A DNA stretch of 11,098 bases from Alphaproteobacteria bacterium. Its GTDB lineage: Bacteria; Pseudomonadota; Alphaproteobacteria; Sphingomonadales; Sphingomonadaceae. The notes below the pieces were generated by a model, which searched no databases, had not been told where the DNA came from, and saw only the letters and a list, made by a program, of their open reading frames with translations. Location: the NCBI GenBank assembly GCA_028293055.1, contig JAQGLD010000086.1:1-11098 (forward strand). The letters run 5' to 3'. The stretch's first letter is position 1; each line of letters opens with the position of its first letter. Shown piece after piece: positions 5,999 to 11,098 of this stretch. The position numbers and the translations under genes were made by a program.

Positions 5999-7474
5999 AT
6001 GAAGATCAGCTTCGCTTCCGGGCGCCCGAGCGGCGCTTATGCGCTGGCCGTTCCAGTCTGGGGCGATGACACGCTCGGCGAACGACTTGGCGAACTCGGG
6101 GAGCCGGCCCGTTCGATCGCCGCAAGCGCCGCGGAGAGCCAGCGGTTCGAACGCGAAGTCGGGACGATCGCCGAAGCCTTCATTCCCGAAGGAGACGGAG
6201 TGCGCCGACTGCTGCTGGTCGGCTTCGGCAGCAATCGCGAGGAGCCTGCGCTTTACGAACGAGTCGGGGGAGCGCTCACCGCGCGCCTGCTGACCTCCGG
6301 CGAGACCCGACTGGTGATCGACCTTGGCGGTCTCGGGCTGAGCGGCGAGGCCGCGGCGCGGATCGTCTTCGGCGCGGTCGCACGCGCCTGGCGCTACGAT
6401 GTCTATCGGACGAAACTCGGCCGCAAGCAGAAGCCGACGCTCGACGACATCATCGTCGTCGGCGCGGGCGAAGGCGCGGAGAGTGCCTGGCAGCGCCGCT
6501 CGGCGCTCAACGACGGCCTGTCCTTCACCCGCGAGCTGGTTACCGAGCCGGCCAACATCCTCTATCCCGAGACGTTCGTCGATCGCTGCCGCAGTCGCAT
6601 GGAGCCGCTGGGAATCGAGATCGGGGTGCTCGACGACGAAGAGATGCGCGCGCTCGGCATGGGCGCCCTGATCGGAGTGGGGCAGGGGTCGGTGCGGCCG
6701 CCGCGGCTACTCACCATGCGCTGGAACGGTGGCGGCGGCGCCAGGCCGGTCGTCCTGGTGGGCAAGGGAATCACCTTCGATACCGGCGGAATCTCGATCA
6801 AGCCCGCCCAGGGCATGGAAGCGATGAAGTGGGACATGGGCGGTGCCGGAGCGGTGGCTGGGGCGATGATCGCGCTGGCCGGCCGCAAGGCGAAGGCCAA
6901 TGTCATCGGAGTCTGCGCGCTCGCCGAGAACATGCCCGATGGCAACGCCCAGCGCCCCGGCGATGTGGTCACCAGCATGTCGGGTCAGACGATCGAGGTG
7001 ATCAACACCGACGCCGAGGGCAGGCTCGTGCTTGGCGACGCGATCACCTGGGCCCAGCGCGAGTATAAGCCCGAGGTGCTGGTCGATCTCGCCACCCTGA
7101 CCGGGGCGATGATCATCTCGCTCGGCCACGAATATGGCGGCGTCTTCTCCAACGACGATACTCTTGCCGGCCGGCTGACCGCCGCCGGCCAGGCGGTCGG
7201 CGACAAATTGTGGCGGATGCCGATGGGCGATCCCTACGACAAACTGATCGAATCCCCGATCGCCGACATGAAGAATGTCGGACCGCGCGAGGGAGGATCG
7301 ATTACCGCCGCCCAGTTCATCCAGCGCTTCGTCGATCCCGGCGTCAAATGGGCCCATCTCGATATCGCCGGAATGGTCTGGTCGGACAAGGCAAGCCATC
7401 TCTACGACAAGGGCGCCACCGGTTACGGAGTCGCCTTGCTCGATCGCTTCATCGCCGACAATTACGAAGGGTGA
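5999..7474 (+). CDS. pepA: Leucyl aminopeptidase (M17 family, PepA)
   Basis: PepA is a cytosolic two-metal exopeptidase, normally hexameric, that removes N-terminal residues, preferring leucine, from peptides. The product is 491 residues, slightly shorter than the 503 of E. coli PepA. The N-terminal macro-like domain is about 1-150. The catalytic domain contains V-G-K-G-I-T-F-D-T-G-G-I-S-I-K-P (254-269) and the family signature N-T-D-A-E-G-R-L (336-343). Lys256, Asp261, Asp279, Asp338 and Glu340 align with the known metal ligands; Lys268 and Arg342 align with the catalytic residues, at a constant offset of 14 from E. coli numbering. I chose ATG 5999 over an in-frame ATG at 5951 because M-K-I-S-F is the normal start and GGAG (5984-5987) lies 11 nt upstream. 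E. coli PepA also binds DNA as a regulator (carAB, Xer recombination); nothing here shows that role. It overlaps holC as GTGA. Confidence 0.96.
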   Translation: MKISFASGRPSGAYALAVPVWGDDTLGERLGELGEPARSIAASAAESQRFEREVGTIAEAFIPEGDGVRRLLLVGFGSNREEPALYERVGGALTARLLTSGETRLVIDLGGLGLSGEAAARIVFGAVARAWRYDVYRTKLGRKQKPTLDDIIVVGAGEGAESAWQRRSALNDGLSFTRELVTEPANILYPETFVDRCRSRMEPLGIEIGVLDDEEMRALGMGALIGVGQGSVRPPRLLTMRWNGGGGARPVVLVGKGITFDTGGISIKPAQGMEAMKWDMGGAGAVAGAMIALAGRKAKANVIGVCALAENMPDGNAQRPGDVVTSMSGQTIEVINTDAEGRLVLGDAITWAQREYKPEVLVDLATLTGAMIISLGHEYGGVFSNDDTLAGRLTAAGQAVGDKLWRMPMGDPYDKLIESPIADMKNVGPREGGSITAAQFIQRFVDPGVKWAHLDIAGMVWSDKASHLYDKGATGYGVALLDRFIADNYEG

Positions 7475-7899
7475 TCGTCGACTTCTACCACCTCACCGCC
7501 TCGCCGCTAGAGCGGGTGCTGCCGAGCATTTGCGAGAAGATACTCGCCAGCGGAGAGCGGCTGCTGGTGGTCGCCGAGGCTGGGCAGCTGGCCCGGCTCG
7601 ACGAGCAATTGTGGAGGATTTCGCGCGATTCCTTCCTGCCGCACGGACGGGAGCGGGCGGAATCCCAGCCGATCCTGCTCTCCGAAAGGCCAGAGGCCGC
7701 CAATGGCGCGGCCAATGTTGCTCTGGCCGACGGCGAGTGGCGTGAGCAGGCCTTGGGCTTCTCGCGCGCCTTCTATTTCTTCGGCAACGATCGGCGCGAC
7801 GCGGCGCGGGATGTCTGGCGCGATCTCAAGGGCATGGCCGAGGTCGAGTCTCGCTACTGGAAGCAGGACGAATCTGGCCGCTGGGTCCAGGGTCCCTGA
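7471..7899 (+). CDS. holC: DNA polymerase III subunit chi
   Basis: Chi is a clamp-loader accessory subunit; with psi, where present, it links the polymerase III clamp loader to single-strand binding protein. The product is 142 residues, typical for the family. It starts V(M)-I-V-D-F-Y-H-L, then shows the middle signature [17 protein letters not shown] (43-59) and ends with R-Y-W-K-Q-D and a G-R-W-V tail, all characteristic of HolC. The start is GTG 7471, overlapping the pepA stop (GTGA), so translation is probably coupled; GAAGG lies directly upstream. The frame is open much further 5' inside pepA, but only this start gives the standard N-terminus. The pepA-holC pair is also conserved in enterobacteria, where valS follows; here ndk follows. 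Confidence 0.93.
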   Translation: MIVDFYHLTASPLERVLPSICEKILASGERLLVVAEAGQLARLDEQLWRISRDSFLPHGRERAESQPILLSERPEAANGAANVALADGEWREQALGFSRAFYFFGNDRRDAARDVWRDLKGMAEVESRYWKQDESGRWVQGP

Positions 7900-7902
7900 G
7901 CC

Positions 7903-7931
7903 TTGCGATTTGCGGGCCCGCCACCTAGAGA
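7903..7931 (+). promoter_or_regulatory. Candidate promoter of ndk
   Basis: TTGCGA (7903-7908) and TAGAGA (7926-7931) are separated by 17 nt, in the 73-bp holC-ndk gap. Transcription would start near 7938, leaving about 35 nt before the ndk ATG. The spacer contains the perfect 10-bp palindrome GCGGGCCCGC (7912-7921). Moderate consensus match, so ndk may be transcribed separately from pepA-holC or in addition to read-through. Confidence 0.35.
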
Positions 7932-7972
7932 CCCGCCCAATCTCTCATCCCCAGTCATTCACGGAGCTCGCA

Positions 7973-8395
7973 ATGGCGACCGAACGCACCTTCTCGATCA
8001 TCAAACCCGACGCGACCCGTCGCAACCTAACCGGCGCGATCACCGCCAAGCTCGAGGAAGCCGGCCTGCGAATCGTCGCTTCGCGCCGAATCCAGATGAC
8101 CCGCGAGCAGGCCGAGGGCTTTTATGGGGTCCATCGCGAGCGCCCGTTCTTCAACGATCTGGTCGATTTCATGATCTCGGGACCGGTCGTGGTGCAGGTG
8201 CTCGAGGGCGAGGATGCCGTCGGCCGCAACCGCGAAGTGATGGGAGCGACCAACCCGGCCAATGCCGACGCCGGCACCATCCGCAAGGAATTCGCCGAGT
8301 CGATCGAGGCGAACAGCGTCCACGGTTCGGACAGCGCCGAAAACGCCAAGATCGAGATCGACTTCTTCTTCAAGCCCGAAGAAATTGTCGGCTGA
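7973..8395 (+). CDS. ndk: Nucleoside diphosphate kinase
   Basis: Ndk transfers the gamma phosphate of ATP to nucleoside diphosphates through a phosphohistidine intermediate, keeping NTP and dNTP pools balanced in the cytosol. The product is 140 residues, the standard bacterial length. Visible features are the N-terminal [11 protein letters not shown] (4-14, with Lys11), the G-x-T-N-P substrate-loop region (91-95), and the active-site element S-V-H-G-S-D-S (115-121), where His117 is the phosphorylated histidine. The Kpn-loop type sequence R-E-R-P-F-F is also present. ATG 7973 has GGAG (7963-7966) 6 nt upstream; the frame extends back into holC, but only this start gives the family N-terminus. 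The stop lies 1 nt from the convergent purN stop, so its 3' transcript end must fall inside purN. Confidence 0.97.
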   Translation: MATERTFSIIKPDATRRNLTGAITAKLEEAGLRIVASRRIQMTREQAEGFYGVHRERPFFNDLVDFMISGPVVVQVLEGEDAVGRNREVMGATNPANADAGTIRKEFAESIEANSVHGSDSAENAKIEIDFFFKPEEIVG

Positions 8396-8396
8396 G

Positions 8397-9002
8397 CTAA
8401 CAAGCCTCCCCATCTAGCGATGGGGAGGCCATTCTCGCGCAGAATGCGTCGAGCGCTTCGGGATAGAGCTTGTGCTCCTCGATCAGCACCCGTTCCGCGA
8501 GGCTCTCTGCCGAATCCCGTTCCCTTATCCGGACCTTCGCCTGCGCGATCACGGGTCCGTCGTCGAGCGCGTCGGTGACGATATGGACCGAGCAGCCCGC
8601 GTAGATCTCGCCGCCGGCGATCGCCCTGGCGTGGGTATCGAGACCCTTATAGGCGGGTAGCAGGCTCGGGTGGATGTTGAGGATCCGTCCGCTCCAGGCG
8701 GCGACGAATTCGGGGGAGAGCAGCCGCATATAACCGGCCAGCGCCACCACCTCGACCCGGTGCGCGCGCAACTGGGCATCGACGAGGGAGTCGAAATCGT
8801 TTCGGGTCATCCCCTTATGGCTGTGCGCCCAGACCGGGATGGAGAGGCGCCGCGCCGCCACCAATCCTCGCGCCTCGGGCACGTTGGAGGCGACCAGCGC
8901 GAGATCATAGGCGCGCGGCCCGCGCCTCTTATGCTCGGCCAGGGCGATCAGGTTGGAGCCGCGCCCCGAGATCAGCACTCCGACCCGGACTCGCTCAGCC
9001 AC
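8397..9002 (-). CDS. purN: Phosphoribosylglycinamide formyltransferase (GART)
   Basis: PurN transfers a formyl group from 10-formyltetrahydrofolate to glycinamide ribonucleotide, the third step of de novo purine synthesis, in the cytosol. The product is 201 residues, near the E. coli 212. It shows the N-terminal V-L-I-S-G-R-G-S-N phosphate-binding loop (9-17), the catalytic N-I-H-P-S-L-L-P-A (109-117) with Asn109 and His111, His140, and the D-A-L-D-D-G-P loop (144-150) with catalytic Asp147. The start is GTG 9002, overlapping the 3' end of purM by 8 nt. I see no clear Shine-Dalgarno site, so translational coupling to purM is likely. The last codons ([11 protein letters not shown]) lie within a perfect terminator-like hairpin, so the C-terminus doubles as transcription signal. 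Confidence 0.95.
   Translation of the reverse strand: MAERVRVGVLISGRGSNLIALAEHKRRGPRAYDLALVASNVPEARGLVAARRLSIPVWAHSHKGMTRNDFDSLVDAQLRAHRVEVVALAGYMRLLSPEFVAAWSGRILNIHPSLLPAYKGLDTHARAIAGGEIYAGCSVHIVTDALDDGPVIAQAKVRIRERDSAESLAERVLIEEHKLYPEALDAFCARMASPSLDGEAC
8404..8429. terminator. Shared ndk/purN terminator hairpin, inside the purN coding end
   Basis: GCCTCCCCATC (8404-8414), TAGC, GATGGGGAGGC (8419-8429) is a perfect 11-bp GC-rich stem with a 4-nt loop. On the minus strand the stem is followed by TTGTT, a short T-rich stretch, which suits termination of purM-purN; it begins inside purN and the purN stop codon lies just after it. On the plus strand it sits 8 nt past the ndk stop and is followed by CATTCT, which is weaker. 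It is most likely bidirectional for two genes whose stops are 1 nt apart. Confidence 0.7.
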
Positions 9003-10089
9003 GATGCGTGGCCGACCAGGATGCGCGCGCGGACCAGGTTTCGGCCGACCCGACCACGGTGCAGCCTTTTTCCCCAGCTTCGACCCGGCCGATCCGGAAC
9101 ACGGTCTCTCCGGCGGCGCTCAGCGCCTCGGTGACGGATTCGGCTTCGGCTTCGGCTACGATGGCGACCATTCCGATCCCGCAATTGAAGGTGCGGGCCA
9201 TCTCCTCGGGCTCTATATTCCCCTGCGCCTGCAGGAAGGCCATCAGCCGCGGCTGGGCCCACAGGTCGGCATCGATCGTCGCACAAAGGCCTTCAGGCAG
9301 CACGCGCGGCACATTTTCGAGCAGGCCGCCGCCGGTAATGTGCGCGAGCGCGTGGATCCGCCCGGCGCGAACCACCGGGAGGAGCGATTTCACATAGATA
9401 CGGGTCGGCGCCAGCAACGCCTCGACCAGGAGCACGTCCGGGTCGAACAAGGCGGGGCGATCGAGCCTCCAGCCCTTGTCGGCGGCAAGTCGGCGGACCA
9501 GCGAGAAGCCGTTCGAATGGACTCCGGAGGATTCGAGACCGAGGATGGTGTCGCCCGCCTCGACCCGATTGCCGGTCAGCGCCTCCTCGCGCTCGACCGC
9601 GCCGACGCAGAATCCGGCGAGGTCATAATCCCCCTCGCCATACATTCCGGGCATTTCGGCGGTCTCTCCACCGATCAATGCGCAGCCGGCCTCGATGCAG
9701 CCGCGCGCGATCGAGGCGACGACCCGCTCGGCGACACCCGATTCGAGCCGTCCGGTCGCGAAATAGTCCAGGAAGAAGAGCGGCTCCGCGCCCTGGACGA
9801 CGAGATCGTTGACGCACATTGCGACGAGATCGATTCCGACTCCGTCGTGGCGGTGATGGTCGATCGCAAGCTTGAGCTTGGTTCCGACCCCGTCATTGGC
9901 TGCGACCAGAAGCGGATCCCGATAACCGGCCGCCTTGAGATCGAAGAAGCCGCCAAAGCCGCCTAGCCGGGCGTCCGCGCCCGGGCGGGCGGTGGATCTG
10001 GCCAGCGGCGCGATCGCCTTGACCAGCGCATTGCCGGCCGCGATCGAGACTCCGGCCCGTGCATAAGTGTAGCTCTCGGGGTCGTTCAT
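8995..10089 (-). CDS. purM: Phosphoribosylformylglycinamidine cyclo-ligase (AIR synthetase)
   Basis: PurM closes the imidazole ring, converting formylglycinamidine ribonucleotide to aminoimidazole ribonucleotide with ATP, the fifth step of purine synthesis. The product is 364 residues (E. coli 345). The N-terminus Y-x-x-A-G-V-S-I (7-16) is standard. Further motifs are D-G-V-G-T-K (66-71), [17 protein letters not shown] (93-109), [11 protein letters not shown] (140-150), G-V-H-S-N-G, and H-I-T-G-G-G-L-x-E-N with F-N-C-G-I-G-M in the C-terminal ATP-binding half. I chose ATG 10089 over an in-frame start at 10107 because AGGCGG (10099-10094) is 4 nt upstream and the N-terminus matches the family. 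The final 15 or so residues ([13 protein letters not shown]) overlap the purN start and look like a lineage-specific tail. It is divergent from the gene at 10148, with only 58 bp between them. Confidence 0.96.
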   Translation of the reverse strand: MNDPESYTYARAGVSIAAGNALVKAIAPLARSTARPGADARLGGFGGFFDLKAAGYRDPLLVAANDGVGTKLKLAIDHHRHDGVGIDLVAMCVNDLVVQGAEPLFFLDYFATGRLESGVAERVVASIARGCIEAGCALIGGETAEMPGMYGEGDYDLAGFCVGAVEREEALTGNRVEAGDTILGLESSGVHSNGFSLVRRLAADKGWRLDRPALFDPDVLLVEALLAPTRIYVKSLLPVVRAGRIHALAHITGGGLLENVPRVLPEGLCATIDADLWAQPRLMAFLQAQGNIEPEEMARTFNCGIGMVAIVAEAEAESVTEALSAAGETVFRIGRVEAGEKGCTVVGSAETWSARASWSATHRG

Positions 10090-10147
10090 GCCGCCGCCTA
10101 ACCACATCGCGCTTGGATTTCCACGATCAACTCGCCAAAAGGCAGGC
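10090..10147. other. Divergent gap between purM and the downstream partial gene
   Basis: These 58 bases must hold, or lie close to, start signals for both genes. I see the purM Shine-Dalgarno site (AGGCGG, 10099-10094 on the minus strand) and AAGG (10139-10142) 5 nt before the GTG at 10148. I do not see a convincing pair of -35 and -10 boxes on either strand, nor a dyad. At least one promoter may lie inside the opposing gene's 5' end. Confidence 0.4.
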
Positions 10148-11098
10148 GTGAAGCTTCTCCGCCGATTTCCGTACCTGCTGACGCTGCTCCTGGCGGTCGT
10201 CGTCGGCGGCGCCGTCTATGCCCAGCTCGAAGGCTCGGACCGCGGAATTGCGCCGATCGACAGCGCCAGCACGTTCGAGATTGACGGCATCGATGTGGAT
10301 GTGACCGCTGCGACCGGAGAGAAAGCGCGAGAGGAAGGCTGGCGGGAGGCTCAGTCCAAGGGCTGGAAGGCGCTGTGGGCGAAGACCCACGGCCTGCCCA
10401 TCGCCCAGGCTCCGGACCTGGCCGATTCGAGCCTCAACAACATGGTTTCGGGAATCATCGTCGAGCAGGAGCAGATCGGCCCGAAGCGTTATATCGCGAC
10501 CCTCGGCGTTCTGTTCGATCGCGCGCGTACCGGCGAGCTGCTCGGAGTCAGCGGCGCAGTCCGCCGCTCCGCGCCGATGCTGGTCATCCCGGTGATGCTG
10601 ACCGGATCGACCTTCACCAGCTTCGAATATCGCAACGAGTGGCAAAAGGCCTGGGCGCGTTTCCGCACCGGCGGCAGCGCAGTCGATTATGTCCGCCCGG
10701 TCGGCAACGGAATCGATCCGCTCCTCCTCGACGAGAGCCAGACCCGCCGGCCTGGCCGGGCCTGGTGGCGGATGCTGCTCGATCAATACGGCGCCGCCGA
10801 TGTGATCGTCCCCGAAGTGCACCTGATGCGCACCTTCCCGGGTGGTCCGGTCACCGCGACATTCAGCGCGCGCCACGGGCCCGACAGCCAGTTGCTCGGC
10901 CAGGTCACGCTCAGAGTCCAGAACAGCGCTGCTCTTCCCCGGCTGATGGACGAAGGAATCCGACGGCTCGACGCGATCTTCACCCAGGCGCTCACCGCGG
11001 GGATGCTGACACCCGACCCGTCGCTGAGGGCCCCCGAAGCCCCACCGTCGCCCGACGTAACCGAAGAGGCGCCTCCGGAGCTGCCGGTCGACGTGAGT
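10148..11098 (+). CDS. Secreted or membrane-anchored protein, probably DUF2066-like; 3' end outside window
   Basis: The frame is open from GTG 10148 to the window end with no stop, giving 317 residues. The start is supported by AAGG 5 nt upstream and by an immediate signal sequence: M-K-L-L-R-R, then a hydrophobic core about 8-24, then V-Y-A-Q, which could be a cleavage site or the end of an anchor. A folded region follows, with [15 protein letters not shown] (50-64) and later [15 protein letters not shown]. The visible end is Pro/Glu-rich (about 290-317). Position next to purM and the short Ala/Glu-rich helix followed by W-K-A-L-W recall DUF2066 proteins, which in Pseudomonas lie between purM and hda as I recall it. 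Family membership is inference; the function is unknown. Codon use looks like that of its neighbours. In a mature form this protein would act in the periplasm or at the inner membrane. Confidence 0.75.
   Translation, partial: MKLLRRFPYLLTLLLAVVVGGAVYAQLEGSDRGIAPIDSASTFEIDGIDVDVTAATGEKAREEGWREAQSKGWKALWAKTHGLPIAQAPDLADSSLNNMVSGIIVEQEQIGPKRYIATLGVLFDRARTGELLGVSGAVRRSAPMLVIPVMLTGSTFTSFEYRNEWQKAWARFRTGGSAVDYVRPVGNGIDPLLLDESQTRRPGRAWWRMLLDQYGAADVIVPEVHLMRTFPGGPVTATFSARHGPDSQLLGQVTLRVQNSAALPRLMDEGIRRLDAIFTQALTAGMLTPDPSLRAPEAPPSPDVTEEAPPELPVDVS

Noticed and set aside
8953..9966. A 337-codon plus-strand frame opposite purM
   Set aside because: It lies opposite purM, which has all expected motifs; no ribosome site or domain supports it.
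10127..10876. A 249-codon minus-strand frame near the right end
   Set aside because: It is antisense to the open frame from 10148, which has a signal sequence, a ribosome site and normal codon use. The minus frame has none of these and would overlap the purM start region.
1..11098. tRNA or rRNA genes, CRISPR arrays, insertion sequences, phage or defence genes, riboswitches
   Set aside because: Scanning the gaps by eye shows none; nearly all bases belong to recognised core genes and the gaps are too short. No evidence for an undescribed multi-gene system was found.

Overview
The window is a stretch of core chromosome from a GC-rich alphaproteobacterium. The protein sequences and gene order (lptD-surA-pdxA-rsmA on one strand, pepA-holC-ndk on the other, purM-purN beyond) fit Sphingomonadales best. 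The order-level assignment is my inference from protein style; no rRNA or marker gene is present to settle it. I see no tRNA, rRNA, CRISPR array, transposase, integrase or other sign of mobile DNA. About 95% of the bases are coding, and the largest gap between genes is about 150 bp.

Layout. (1) 1-249: the C-terminal end of a tetratricopeptide-repeat protein on the plus strand, closed by a terminator-like hairpin. (2) 250-349: a short convergent gap that also holds an imperfect REP-like inverted repeat. (3) 5846 down to 350, minus strand: a four-gene operon. lptD inserts LPS in the outer membrane, surA is a periplasmic chaperone for outer-membrane proteins, pdxA makes vitamin B6, and rsmA (ksgA) dimethylates 16S rRNA. 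This matches the first four genes of the enterobacterial lptD-surA-pdxA-rsmA-apaGH operon, but apaG and apaH do not follow. (4) 5847-5998: a divergent promoter region containing a perfect 6-bp dyad. (5) 5999-8395, plus strand: pepA (leucyl aminopeptidase), holC (DNA polymerase III chi, GTGA overlap with pepA) and ndk (nucleoside diphosphate kinase, with its own candidate promoter). (6) 10089 down to 8397, minus strand: purM-purN, two steps of purine synthesis, meeting ndk tail to tail with a 1-nt gap. (7) 10148 to the end, plus strand: an unfinished gene for a secreted or membrane-anchored protein, probably DUF2066-like, divergent from purM.

Functionally these are two envelope-biogenesis genes (lptD, surA) linked to B6 and ribosome maturation, plus a nucleotide-metabolism and replication group (holC, ndk, purM, purN). 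I found no convincing new system. The most useful observations are small: a perfect 11-bp terminator hairpin inside the last codons of purN, a SurA whose parvulin domains lack the usual histidines, an LptD with three mature cysteines instead of the four of E. coli, a REP-like repeat, and the purM-adjacent partial gene.
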